Origin: Chloroflexota bacterium
GTDB lineage: Bacteria; Chloroflexota; Anaerolineae; Anaerolineales; Villigracilaceae
Direction of reading: 5' to 3'
NCBI GenBank assembly: GCA_021787595.1
Contig: JAJYLQ010000017.1
Span: 41,300-105,299, forward strand
DNA: 64,000 nucleotides
Shown here: positions 35,817-44,726 of the stretch, piece after piece
Layout of the letters: every line of letters begins with the position of its first letter
Position numbering within the stretch: position 1 is the stretch's first letter
Notes under the pieces: generated by a model
What the model saw: only the letters and a program-made list of their open reading frames with translations
Told to the model about the DNA's origin: nothing
The model's database searches: none
Made by a program: the position numbers and the translations under genes

Positions 35817-36641
35817 TTGAATTTGCCTTATCTGGTGCCGCGTTTGATTCGCCATTTCATGCCCGAAGGCCTGACGCGGTTTCTTTTACTGCGATCCATC
35901 GTCATCCGTCCGGGACTCGAAACGATGTCGCCTCGAGATGCCGTCAACCGCTACCTTGAAGTTCTCAAATCGCGCGGCGATTCGTTGAACGGCAAACGTG
36001 TTCTTGTCTTTGGATATGGCGGACGATTTGATCTTGGCATTGGTTTGCTGGATGCCGGTGCGGGACACGTTATCTTGTGTGACAAATATGCGCCGCCGGA
36101 CGATTCTCACAATGCGGCACTTCTTCCAAAATTTGATTCGGCTCTTTTCCTGGACAACGGGCGGCCGCGCCCTCGCCCCGGGCAGATGACCCTGCTCCAG
36201 GCTGACATCCGCGACGTTCGCCCCTCGCCCGAATTTCCTCCCGTTGATTTGGTCCTCAGCAGTTCTGTTTACGAGCACCTCGACGATGTGGGCGGCATCA
36301 CGCGTTCCCTCGTCGCGCTGACCAAACCGGACGGCCTTCACATTCATTACGTGGATTTGCGCGATCACTTCTTCAACTATCCGTTTGAAATGCTAATGTA
36401 CTCCGAACGCGCATGGCGCGGCTGGCTGAATCCGACCAGCAATCACAATCGTTATCGCTTATGGGATTATCGCCGAGTCCTCGAAAAATATTTTGAAAAA
36501 ATTGAAATTCAAATTCTGGAGCGCGATGAAGCCGCTTTTGAAAAGGCGCGCCCGCGCATCCGGCCTGAATTTGTGAGCGGCAATTTGCAGAACGACAGCG
36601 TTACACTGCTTCTTGTGATCGCATCCCGGCCGCGCAAATAA
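35817..36641 (+). CDS. SAM-dependent methyltransferase-like protein, TTG start
   Basis: A 274-residue protein with a Rossmann-like core: GKRVLVFGYGGRFDLGIGLLD near residue 50, then HVILCDKYAPPDD as the acidic position and VDLVLSSSVYEHLDDVGGIT as motif IV. It is probably a methyltransferase for a glycan. The TTG at 35817 is chosen because a perfect GGAGG lies six bases upstream and the preceding gene ends three bases before it; the track start overlaps that gene. It is followed after six bases by the next membrane protein. Confidence 0.7.
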   Translation: MNLPYLVPRLIRHFMPEGLTRFLLLRSIVIRPGLETMSPRDAVNRYLEVLKSRGDSLNGKRVLVFGYGGRFDLGIGLLDAGAGHVILCDKYAPPDDSHNAALLPKFDSALFLDNGRPRPRPGQMTLLQADIRDVRPSPEFPPVDLVLSSSVYEHLDDVGGITRSLVALTKPDGLHIHYVDLRDHFFNYPFEMLMYSERAWRGWLNPTSNHNRYRLWDYRRVLEKYFEKIEIQILERDEAAFEKARPRIRPEFVSGNLQNDSVTLLLVIASRPRK

Positions 36642-36647
36642 TCAGCC

Positions 36648-38633
36648 ATGAAAATTCTGCTGGACATCATTCCGTTTTTCGCATGGGCATTATTATGGAT
36701 CGCGGGCGGCTGGTTGTTGGTCGCCTCGCTCTTTCGTCTGCGCGGCAGCGAGAATGCAATGACCGGTTTGGGCGCCGGGTTGTTGCTTCAGGCCTGGCTG
36801 GCAAATCTCCTTGCACGCGGATTGCCGGTCATGACGGCGTTCTGGTTTTCTGCCGGGCTGGTCTTTGCGGCTGGTCTTCTCTCCGCGTTTATGTTCCGCC
36901 GCGACCTGCAAATCGAATTTTCTGTGCCGCAATGGCTGCTGCTTATTCTTCTTACTTTGCTGTTCAATGCCATCGGCAATGGCCTCGGCATCTTCGATGA
37001 TTATCAGAATCTCCCGACCATTTCGCTGATGGCGACCGGCGACATCCCGCCGCATTTCGCGCTCGATCCCTCGCTGAATTTTGGCTATCATTATCTATTA
37101 TTATTGATCTCCGCGGAATTCATGCGGATGGCACACATGTTCCCATGGAGCGCGCTGGATTTGGCGCGCGGCCTCGTCCTTGCGCTGCCATTGATGCTGG
37201 CGGGTTTGTGGGCGTATCGAATAACGCGGAATCGCGCTGCCGCATTCCTGACGGGCTTCATGCTGGCATTTGCAGGCGGCACGCGCTGGCTTTTGCTCCT
37301 GCTTCCCCAGCCGATTCTTAATATCATTTCATCCAACATTACACTGATTGGTTCGGCCAGCACGACCGCGCCAAATCTCGCTGATGCGCTGTTATCCAAT
37401 TGGAAGATTGACGGCGCGGGACCCATCCCGTTTCCGTTTGCGTTTTACACGGGCATCAATCAGCCGTACATCATGGCGTACACCGGCATTGCTGGCTCGG
37501 CCATTTTGATCCTGTTGATTCTTCTAATGACCGTTGGCCGCTGGCGTCATTGGAGCGCGGCAATCATCACATCGGTTTTGATCGCGGCGCTGGCGATTGC
37601 CAATGAAGTTTCGTTCGGCTTGATCGGGCTTGGCTTTCTTCTTATCATCATCGCATGGATCATTGTAAATCGTTCGTGGAAGTTGCCGCGCGAGCTTTGG
37701 ATTTGGATCGCGATTCTGGGCGCGGCCGGATTGGCGGCACTCGCTCAAGGCGGGATGTTCACCGAAATCGTCCGCGCTCGTGGTGCCGCAGGCACCGCGG
37801 CCAGCTACTTCGACGCCTCACCAACCCTCGTCTGGCCTCCGTCAATTATTTCCGCGCATCTCGGTTCGTTATCCATTTTCAATGTATCGCAATTGATCGC
37901 GGCGCTTGCTGAAATCGGACCGATCATTTTGGTCACGCCGCTGGTTTTGATTTGGGCATGGAAATCTTTCAAGATTGGCAAATGGTTCGAAGCCGCGTTG
38001 ATCGCATCGTCGCTGTGGAGTTTGCCCGCGTTGTTCGTGGCGTTCAAAGGCCCGTTGTTCACGGCCACGCCGCGTTTGATGAGCGGATGGTTCTTCGCGT
38101 GCATTTTGTACAGTGTGCCTTTGCTGTGGATTTGGCTTCGCAAACGGAGCGGAGCATGGCAGGTTGCCGCATTGAGCGGCGGCGTTGTGACGACGTTCGC
38201 GGGGGTGATTCTTTTCGGTGTTCAACTGGCCGCGATCCAAAAGCCGGTTTATGCCACGTTCATCACGCCGATGGACGCGCAGATGTCGCAGACTTATTGG
38301 AACAAGTTGAAACCCGGCAGTTTGATTTTCGATCCGACAGTTTATCGCGCACCGACGGTCTTTGGACGTTTTACAAAATCGTCTCCGTCGTGGTACCAGA
38401 CGTCACCGGAATTTCAGGCTTTGGCCGGCGCGCCCGATCCGTTCAAGATTCACGCCGCGGGATTCGATTACATGTATTTCGACAGTGATTACTGGGATAA
38501 CATGACTCCCGCTGAGCAGGCCCTGTTCAAAAATGAATGCGTAAAACAAGTCGCACAAGTGAATGGCATCCATGGCGAAAAGGATTATCGCAGGGATTTC
38601 CGGCGGCTGCTGGATATTCATGACTGCAGGTAG
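36648..38633 (+). CDS. GT-C-like polytopic membrane protein (DDY-loop family)
   Basis: A 661-residue protein with about 14 helices. A long first loop has IFDDYQNLPTISLMATGDIP followed by HYLLLL, resembling the acidic catalytic loop of GT-C glycosyltransferases. It is paralogous to the protein at 42161 in that loop, in PWSALDLAR, in AGGTRWLLLLLP and in the C-terminal MDAQMSQTYWNKLKPGSLIFD. It is probably a polyprenyl-linked glycosyltransferase or polymerase; no named family was recognised. It converges on the next minus-strand gene. Confidence 0.6.
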   Translation: MKILLDIIPFFAWALLWIAGGWLLVASLFRLRGSENAMTGLGAGLLLQAWLANLLARGLPVMTAFWFSAGLVFAAGLLSAFMFRRDLQIEFSVPQWLLLILLTLLFNAIGNGLGIFDDYQNLPTISLMATGDIPPHFALDPSLNFGYHYLLLLISAEFMRMAHMFPWSALDLARGLVLALPLMLAGLWAYRITRNRAAAFLTGFMLAFAGGTRWLLLLLPQPILNIISSNITLIGSASTTAPNLADALLSNWKIDGAGPIPFPFAFYTGINQPYIMAYTGIAGSAILILLILLMTVGRWRHWSAAIITSVLIAALAIANEVSFGLIGLGFLLIIIAWIIVNRSWKLPRELWIWIAILGAAGLAALAQGGMFTEIVRARGAAGTAASYFDASPTLVWPPSIISAHLGSLSIFNVSQLIAALAEIGPIILVTPLVLIWAWKSFKIGKWFEAALIASSLWSLPALFVAFKGPLFTATPRLMSGWFFACILYSVPLLWIWLRKRSGAWQVAALSGGVVTTFAGVILFGVQLAAIQKPVYATFITPMDAQMSQTYWNKLKPGSLIFDPTVYRAPTVFGRFTKSSPSWYQTSPEFQALAGAPDPFKIHAAGFDYMYFDSDYWDNMTPAEQALFKNECVKQVAQVNGIHGEKDYRRDFRRLLDIHDCR

Positions 38634-38676
38634 GCGCCCGACAAAAACCGGCGCTGCTCGATGATCCGATCCTGCA

Positions 38677-40536
38677 TCATTTCCAGAAGGCAATGTATTG
38701 TCCTGCTTCGGCGCTGTTCGAAAAACGGTTCTGTTTCAGAAAGGTCACCGCGGCCGGCACGGAGCGCAAAATTGATTTGTTTATCACGATGATTTCTATT
38801 TCAGGATATTTTCTTACAAGGGAGGTGAATGCCTGGTAGTTTTGATTTATTTCCGCCGGGTTTTCGCCGAAAAGAAAATCCGATGTCTCCTTCCGTACGA
38901 TTGATTCGCCTTCCCTTCCCTGTTTCCAAAGAAAAGTGTCGCTGATATCCGGCCTTACATACATTTGTGGATATCCCGGGTCAAATGAAAATATGACGGA
39001 TGATAGAGGATATGGCGCCAGCATTAACCCTTTGGGAGTTTCGCTGATCAACTGTTGGGCAGCCCGGCTCGCCGCATTGGAAAATTCATCTTGAAAATTA
39101 TGCAGGCCCTTTACCACCGAGGTGGGAAAGTATGCAATGAGTAACGCAATGAATATTGCCTCGGCAAACCATGCGGAAATGCGAAGCGGCAGCCTCCATT
39201 TTTGGGAGCGGTCGAACAATTCCGAGGCTGTGATGCCGGTCAGGAGAAAAAGCGGAACAACATAGAACATCCGGAAGTAGACCCCCAGGAAAAATCCAAT
39301 GAGAGGCGCCGAGACCCAGGGGTTGAGCATCAGAAAAGGAAGGAAAACCAACCCCATTACAAATATCCGAACGGCGTTCCGTGTCAGGAGAATGGCGGTC
39401 ACTGAAAAAATCACCAGTACGAATAATGTCGTGGGGAAAGGGGCGTCCTGAAAAAATAATCGAACATATCCCATCAGGGTGAGCGGGTATCCCTGATTGG
39501 CATGTACCGCAACCTGTGTCGAATCCACAAACGCGATGTAAAGCGCGAACAGTATCAAGTAACCAAAAGACATCAGATATCGGATGCCCGCCATGAACAA
39601 ACGGCCAACTGAACGCAGATATGCACGTTCCACTATCAGAAAATAATCAACGAATAATATAAAAGCCATGACCGGTAAAAGCATGATGGCCGTGGTGCTC
39701 ATCCCGGCCAGAGCCGCGGAGGTTAATGCCAAGCTGACCCAGGCTGGCGTTTTTCCATGTTTGAAATATTCCAGGGAAAAATAAATAATGAGATAGATGC
39801 CAGTCGAAACGACAATTGACTTCCCTTGAAAGACCCGCGAAAAAATCCAGCTGCCGGGCGAACGTTCGGATTCTCCCATCAACATTGTGATCAACAAAGT
39901 GACGGCTGTTCCAATCGCGGCTCCCAACGCATCCCTGGATACTTTCGTAAGCGCAAGGTAAATGGAGATGGGAAACATGAACCCGCTAATCGCGGAAACA
40001 AACAAATAAGCGAATTGAATGAAGTTGACCCCCAGTACGTACGCAAAAGCCGCCTGGATGTATTGATAAGCGCCGGCGGTATAAAACGATGCGCTGGTAA
40101 ACGGTGCCTGGCCGCTGTAATAATCGTGCAGTTCGAATGACAATGCCTGCCCGGGATTTCGAATGTAATAAACGGGGTTCGCCAGGTAATAATAATCGTC
40201 AAGGCTTAATGTCCCGAAAGGGCGGATCGGCTGAAAGTGCGTCACGATCCAGCCTGCGATGCCTCCGGCAAGCAAAACAACGACAAGCGGAAGGGTATCA
40301 CGAATCCGGATTTCTTCGAGCCGCTTCACGGCTTTGAATCCCAGGCCGACGAGGAGGACGACGAAGATGCAAACGGTCAGGTAGGAATAGGCTTCAAAGG
40401 AAATTGACGCCAAAAGGGAAATATGTGTAATGATGGTCAGGATGCCGAAAACGACCACATATCCCGTTGCGATTGCCTCGGTTATGACTACACTCTGGCG
40501 GTTGTGGAATTGATCAGAATCGAAGACACCTTTCAT
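38677..40536 (-). CDS. GT-C-like polytopic membrane protein
   Basis: A 619-residue protein with about 13 helices. The first large loop has FGTLSLDDYYYLANPVYYI, an acidic pair in the position expected for a GT-C enzyme. The C-terminal soluble part ends TFLKQNRFSNSAEAGQYIAFW. It shares layout but little sequence with the 36648/42161 pair. It is on the minus strand with the methyltransferase/GT2 fusion upstream, so these two form an inverted block inside the plus-strand locus. Function unknown. Confidence 0.55.
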   Translation of the reverse strand: MKGVFDSDQFHNRQSVVITEAIATGYVVVFGILTIITHISLLASISFEAYSYLTVCIFVVLLVGLGFKAVKRLEEIRIRDTLPLVVVLLAGGIAGWIVTHFQPIRPFGTLSLDDYYYLANPVYYIRNPGQALSFELHDYYSGQAPFTSASFYTAGAYQYIQAAFAYVLGVNFIQFAYLFVSAISGFMFPISIYLALTKVSRDALGAAIGTAVTLLITMLMGESERSPGSWIFSRVFQGKSIVVSTGIYLIIYFSLEYFKHGKTPAWVSLALTSAALAGMSTTAIMLLPVMAFILFVDYFLIVERAYLRSVGRLFMAGIRYLMSFGYLILFALYIAFVDSTQVAVHANQGYPLTLMGYVRLFFQDAPFPTTLFVLVIFSVTAILLTRNAVRIFVMGLVFLPFLMLNPWVSAPLIGFFLGVYFRMFYVVPLFLLTGITASELFDRSQKWRLPLRISAWFAEAIFIALLIAYFPTSVVKGLHNFQDEFSNAASRAAQQLISETPKGLMLAPYPLSSVIFSFDPGYPQMYVRPDISDTFLWKQGREGESIVRKETSDFLFGENPAEINQNYQAFTSLVRKYPEIEIIVINKSILRSVPAAVTFLKQNRFSNSAEAGQYIAFWK

Positions 40537-40569
40537 TTGGCCATCATCCCAAAAGCAATTTTGAAGTTG

Positions 40570-42033
40570 TTATATGAACTTAATCCTTCGCGCTGCAAAG
40601 GCCACCATTCTCAGCAATAACATTCCATGTTTCCAGCGCGAGATGTTCGTGGAGCCGTACGTTCGTTCACGGTATCGAATCGGGATGTCAACGATCTTGC
40701 GGTTGAGCTTGGCCGCGCCGAAGATGAGATCGTAATCGCCGAACGGATCGAACTCGCCAAAATAATTTCGGTTGGCCGCGATCTGTTCATAATCTTTGCG
40801 CCATAAAACTTTCGTTCCGCATAATGTGTCTTTGATGGGCTGGCCCAAAATCCACGAGAAGGCCATGCTGAAGAATTTATTGCCAAGAAAGTTCAAGCCC
40901 TGCATGGCTTCCTTTTCCATCGGGTAGATCAATCGCACACCGTTGATGAATTCGCCCTTGCCGGAATGAAGGGCTTCGTAGAAACGCGGCAGGTCCTCGG
41001 GCGGGACGGTCAGGTCGGCATCGAGGATCATCAGCACATCGCCTTTGGCTTCGGCGAAGCCGAGCCGCACCGCGTCCGCTTTGCCGATGCCCGTTTGACG
41101 GAGCAGCCGGCTCTTCGTCCCGGGATGAGCCGCCATTTCGCGTTCGATGGCTGCGTACGTGTCATCGCGCGAATGTCCCTCGACGAAGATGAATTCCGCG
41201 TCGCGTCCCATTTTGGGAGTCCGCTCGAAGATGGCTTCGATATTTCCCGACTCGTTGCGCGCCGGAACGATCACGGAAATCGTCGGTTCTTCGCTCCTTC
41301 CCTCATCCCTGAGAGGGGAAGGAGGTGAGGGGCGGGCGATCACAAAATTCGAAAGCGCAAACTCTTTGAACGGCCAGAGCCGCACCAGAAATTTATTTGC
41401 GAAACCGCCGAGCGGCAGCGGCCAGAGGATTTCCTGCCAGCTTCGGATGACATCGAAGCCGGCCAGGTTCAACATGCCGCGCACGTCGGCGGGCGTCATC
41501 CAATTCTGCGGAAGCATCGGCGCGGCCAGATTGAATTGTTGCGCGATGGTCAGCGGAAGCTGCCAAAGCCGGCTGTAGAAATTGATGATGACGCGGGTGG
41601 ACGGGGTACACAAATGGCGGATTTGATCGAACGCGCATTGGACATCCCACAGGTCGTTGACCGTGTCCGAGAAAATGATGGCGTCGAACGTTTCCTGCAC
41701 GGACGAGAGATCGTGCGCGTCGGCTTGAACGAAATCCAACTCTGGATGTTTTTCCCGTCCGCGCCGAATCATCTCTGCGGAAAAATCCACACCGACGCCG
41801 CGCGCCGGCCTGAGCGAATCCAGCAGATCGCCCGCGCCGCTACCGATTTCCAACACACGCTGCCCGGGATTGACGAGGAAGCGATAGATCCCGCCCAGCC
41901 TGCGGTGATAGAAGCCGCCCCAGCCGCGCCAATGGTCGCGCTTGCGCGCCACATTGTCCCAGTGCGCGATATGGGTCTGCTGATATTTGGATTCCTCATA
42001 ACCGATGAATTGATTTCGAGAAAGCTTGTTCAT
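40570..42033 (-). CDS. Bifunctional SAM methyltransferase / GT2 glycosyltransferase
   Basis: A 487-residue two-domain protein. Residues 1-215 are a methyltransferase (RVLEIGSGAGDLLDSLRPAR, VGVDFSAEMIRRGR, FDAIIFSDTVNDLW). Residues 250-487 are a GT2 domain (TISVIVPARNESGNIEAIFE, VLMILDADLTVPPEDL, DTLCGTKVLWRKDY). The linker, about 233-248, reads ARPSPPSPLRDEGRSEE and is encoded by a C-rich/G-rich palindromic repeat that is intergenic elsewhere. Methyltransferase-GT2 fusions are known; a repeat as linker is not something I know of. It may methylate and transfer a sugar in one pathway. Confidence 0.85.
   Translation of the reverse strand: MNKLSRNQFIGYEESKYQQTHIAHWDNVARKRDHWRGWGGFYHRRLGGIYRFLVNPGQRVLEIGSGAGDLLDSLRPARGVGVDFSAEMIRRGREKHPELDFVQADAHDLSSVQETFDAIIFSDTVNDLWDVQCAFDQIRHLCTPSTRVIINFYSRLWQLPLTIAQQFNLAAPMLPQNWMTPADVRGMLNLAGFDVIRSWQEILWPLPLGGFANKFLVRLWPFKEFALSNFVIARPSPPSPLRDEGRSEEPTISVIVPARNESGNIEAIFERTPKMGRDAEFIFVEGHSRDDTYAAIEREMAAHPGTKSRLLRQTGIGKADAVRLGFAEAKGDVLMILDADLTVPPEDLPRFYEALHSGKGEFINGVRLIYPMEKEAMQGLNFLGNKFFSMAFSWILGQPIKDTLCGTKVLWRKDYEQIAANRNYFGEFDPFGDYDLIFGAAKLNRKIVDIPIRYRERTYGSTNISRWKHGMLLLRMVAFAARRIKFI
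41294..41337. repeat. CCCTC/GAGGGG palindromic repeat inside coding sequence
   Basis: CTCCTTCCCTCATCCCTGAG continues into gaggggaaggaggtgagggg, the same C-rich to G-rich inverted layout as at 49918-49966 and 51598-51651. Here it encodes the linker between the methyltransferase and GT2 domains. Confidence 0.7.
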
Positions 42034-42114
42034 GATTCCTTCGACCGGACTTGAAAATGAACTTTATTTTACGCGTGAACACGTGCTCCGAATAGCCCGA
42101 AATTCATATTCGTA

Positions 42115-42120
42115 TATAAT
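42115..42120 (+). promoter_or_regulatory. Possible -10 box for the gene at 42161
   Basis: TATAAT within the wider TATATAAT, in the divergent spacer 42034-42160, is 40 bases before the GTG start. No convincing -35 element is found 16-18 bp upstream, so an activator or a weak promoter is possible. Confidence 0.35.
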
Positions 42121-42160
42121 CGGGTTGTTATTATGAGCTGTCGAGTTCTGGCGAGGCGCT

Positions 42161-44182
42161 GTGTATTGGAATAGAACCGGAAGTATTCTCGATCCACTGA
42201 TTTTCGTTGTCCTATCCCTTTGTTGGGTCATTGGCGGCTGGCTTTTGGTCCGCCGCAGCGGACGGTTTCTCGAACGCGAGCGGCTTGCTGCCGGAATGGC
42301 ATCCGGCCTGCTGCTTTATATCATGCTTGGCAACGCGATCGCTCATTTCCTGCCGCTGTATCCCGCGTTTGCGCTGGCCTCCGTTGCGATATTGATCTTT
42401 GGCGTTTGGGTATCGCGAAATTCCAAATTTGCCTGGCCTGATTTAATCACGCCGTCTGTGTATTTGCCGATTGCGGCGATGATCGCGATGACGGGCCTGT
42501 TCACTTTGATTTTGCGCGGCCTCGGCGTTGGCGACGATTATGCTCATCTGCCGCTGGTCTCCTCGATGGCCGCGGGAGACTTTCCGCCGCATTATTCCCT
42601 GCATCCCGAAATTTTTCTTCCGTATCATTATGCGCTGGATTTGTTTGCCGCGACGATGGTTCGAATCGGCGGCTTTTTCCCGTGGAGCGCGTGGGACATC
42701 AGCCGGGCGTTCGTCCTTTCATTGACACTTGTCTGCGGTTGGTTGTGGCTGCGTCGAATCACGCACAGCAAAGTCGCAGCCTATCTAGGCTCTGGTCTCA
42801 TCGCATTTGGGATGGGAACGCGCTGGTTACTGGCTTTGCTTCCCAAAGTATGGATTGCGAATATTTCTTCGGGCATTCAAATTATCGGTTCTTCTGTTGC
42901 AACCGGGAATACGTTGGCGAAAGCTCTTTTCCGTTCGTGGGTGATTGACGGCGGGCCGCCGGTTCCCATCCCATTTGCATTTGCCAATGGAGTTATTAAC
43001 CCCTTAACTTTCGATTGGGGAAGCGCTTCGTCGTTGCCTTTTCTTGCCCTGATTTTGATTCTCATGATCGCCAGCCGCCGCGCCTTGAAGCCGGTCGGAC
43101 TTTCATTGCTGGGAGTCGCCGTCTTATCCCTGGCGTTGAGCGCCGAGCATATTTTCGTCCTGCTGATTGTTGGAGTCGGCCTGGCAGCTTTCATAAACAT
43201 CCTTCATCAGCGAACACCGCTCAGGAAAATCCTGTCGTCGTTTTCGGGACAATTTCTTTTGGTCGCCCTGATCACTGCTTTGCTAAGTTTTGTCCAGGGC
43301 GGTGTGATTACAGAATTGGCAAAAACCTTTTTGACAGGAAGGCAAGGAGTGACCGATGCCGCCGGCAATACATTTTCTTTATACTGGACACCTGCTTTCT
43401 ACGACAGCCACTTTGGGAGTTTGTCCGTAACGAAGTGGAGACAGTTTGTGGTTCTGTTGGCAGAATGTGGGCCGATTCTCTTTTTGTTTCCAATTGTGAT
43501 GTATAAAATGAGAAATGACTTCACTCACGGGCGGATTCTCGAATTTGGCCTCGGTGTGGCGTCATTTTTGGGCGTGATCATTCCATTATTCGTCAGTTAC
43601 TATGTGCCGCGCGATATCACGAGATTGACTGGATTCGGATTCAATATGTGGCTACTATTGTCCCTTCAGCCTCTTTGGAGGTTTATCAAGCGCGGTGCGC
43701 TTTGGAACAGGTTGATGCTGGGATTTGGTTATGCTCTTACAATCTTCGGCGGCCTTGCCTTGCTTGCATTTCAAACCACCGCCATTTTTGCTCCGCAAAC
43801 ATCCAGTTTTATTTCCAGCATGGATAGCCGGATGTCTCAGGCTTATTGGGATCGCCTTGCTCCGGGTGCAATGGTCTTTGATCCGATTGGCTTCCGTGCA
43901 CAGGCAGTGTTTGGGCGTCTTTCAACATCACCATCACTGGAAGGGCGGGTTTTAAGTACGTTCGTGCCTTACTTGTCTGCCCCGGATCCGCACAGTTTGC
44001 ATAATCTTGGGTTTGGTTATGTTTATATTGATAACCGCTATTGGAGCAGCCTCTCTCTAACTTACCAACAGGCACTATACAGCTCATGCACCAAAGTCAT
44101 CAAAAGGCTGGAGCGCTATAACAGCGTGACGGGCGATCTCTACGATTTCCGCGTTTTGATTGACATTACCAATTGTAAATAG
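42161..44182 (+). CDS. GT-C-like polytopic membrane protein (DDY-loop family), paralogue
   Basis: A 673-residue paralogue of the protein at 36648, with about 14 helices. The first loop reads GVGDDYAHLPLVSSMAAGDFP, then FLPYHYAL; later PWSAWDISR, GMGTRWLLALLP and the C-terminal MDSRMSQAYWDRLAPGAMVFD match the paralogue. GAGG lies just before the GTG start. The acidic loop suggests a GT-C glycosyltransferase; this is inference. It is the last gene before the regulator-led block. Confidence 0.6.
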   Translation: MYWNRTGSILDPLIFVVLSLCWVIGGWLLVRRSGRFLERERLAAGMASGLLLYIMLGNAIAHFLPLYPAFALASVAILIFGVWVSRNSKFAWPDLITPSVYLPIAAMIAMTGLFTLILRGLGVGDDYAHLPLVSSMAAGDFPPHYSLHPEIFLPYHYALDLFAATMVRIGGFFPWSAWDISRAFVLSLTLVCGWLWLRRITHSKVAAYLGSGLIAFGMGTRWLLALLPKVWIANISSGIQIIGSSVATGNTLAKALFRSWVIDGGPPVPIPFAFANGVINPLTFDWGSASSLPFLALILILMIASRRALKPVGLSLLGVAVLSLALSAEHIFVLLIVGVGLAAFINILHQRTPLRKILSSFSGQFLLVALITALLSFVQGGVITELAKTFLTGRQGVTDAAGNTFSLYWTPAFYDSHFGSLSVTKWRQFVVLLAECGPILFLFPIVMYKMRNDFTHGRILEFGLGVASFLGVIIPLFVSYYVPRDITRLTGFGFNMWLLLSLQPLWRFIKRGALWNRLMLGFGYALTIFGGLALLAFQTTAIFAPQTSSFISSMDSRMSQAYWDRLAPGAMVFDPIGFRAQAVFGRLSTSPSLEGRVLSTFVPYLSAPDPHSLHNLGFGYVYIDNRYWSSLSLTYQQALYSSCTKVIKRLERYNSVTGDLYDFRVLIDITNCK

Positions 44183-44219
44183 GGGGCCGGGTTTGCCCAC
44201 GCAGATGAAAACGCCGTGT

Positions 44220-44239
44220 TATAATTCAGCCGCTGAATT
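44220..44239 (+). promoter_or_regulatory. -10 box with 17-bp palindromic operator before winged-helix regulator
   Basis: TATAAT (44220-44225) overlaps the perfect palindrome AATTCAGC-C-GCTGAATT (44223-44239). Its position relative to the -10 box is identical to that at gmd (22824-22843), with 19 of 22 bases the same across both sites. No good -35 is visible. The ATG of the regulator follows eight bases later, so autoregulation is likely. Confidence 0.7.
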
Positions 44240-44246
44240 TTGAGCT

Positions 44247-44726
44247 ATGGAAAATACGCACAACGAGACCATTCGCGAATTGACCCTGCTCGAGCAGGTC
44301 GAGAGCGATCCGGATATCAACCAATCTGCCCTCGCCAATCAGCTTGGAGTCGCGGTCGGAACCGTCAACTGGCATCTCAAACGTTTGATCGCAAAAGGCT
44401 ATGTCAAGGTCCAGCGCGCCGAACGCAAGAAACTGCGTTACATCATCACGCCCGAGGGCATCGCCCTGCGCGCCCGCCTGACGGTGGATTATATCGAGCG
44501 CTCGTTCGACCTTTATCGCAAGACGCGCCAACGCGTCAAGGAGCATTTGAATACGGTCCGCGCCGCGGGAGTTAATCGCGTCCGCATTGTTGGCGATGGC
44601 GACGTGGCGGACATTTGCCGGTTGTCATGCCTGGAGCAGGGATTTGCAGTCGTTCAAGATTCCGATGCGCCCCGGCTGGAAATCAAAGGTTGGAAAGTCA
44701 CCTTGAACATGGGAGACCCTTCATGA
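44247..44726 (+). CDS. Winged-helix transcriptional regulator of polysaccharide genes (EPS-associated MarR-like)
   Basis: A 159-residue protein. Residues 10-80 form a winged helix: INQSALANQLGVAVGTVNWHL is the helix-turn-helix and LIAKGYVKVQRAERKKLRYI the wing, resembling the EPS-associated MarR-type regulators found in glycan loci. A helical linker follows (80-110). The C-terminal 50 residues, VNRVRIVGDGDVADICRLSC, resemble the first beta-alpha-beta of a Rossmann fold and may sense a nucleotide-type ligand (inferred). It overlaps the epimerase gene by four bases and has a palindrome over its own -10 box. Confidence 0.8.
   Translation: MENTHNETIRELTLLEQVESDPDINQSALANQLGVAVGTVNWHLKRLIAKGYVKVQRAERKKLRYIITPEGIALRARLTVDYIERSFDLYRKTRQRVKEHLNTVRAAGVNRVRIVGDGDVADICRLSCLEQGFAVVQDSDAPRLEIKGWKVTLNMGDPS

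Noticed and set aside
44199-44219. A -35 element for the winged-helix regulator gene
   Set aside because: TTGCCC at 44193 would need a 21-bp spacer; nothing acceptable lies at 16-18 bp, so only the -10 box and palindrome are reported.
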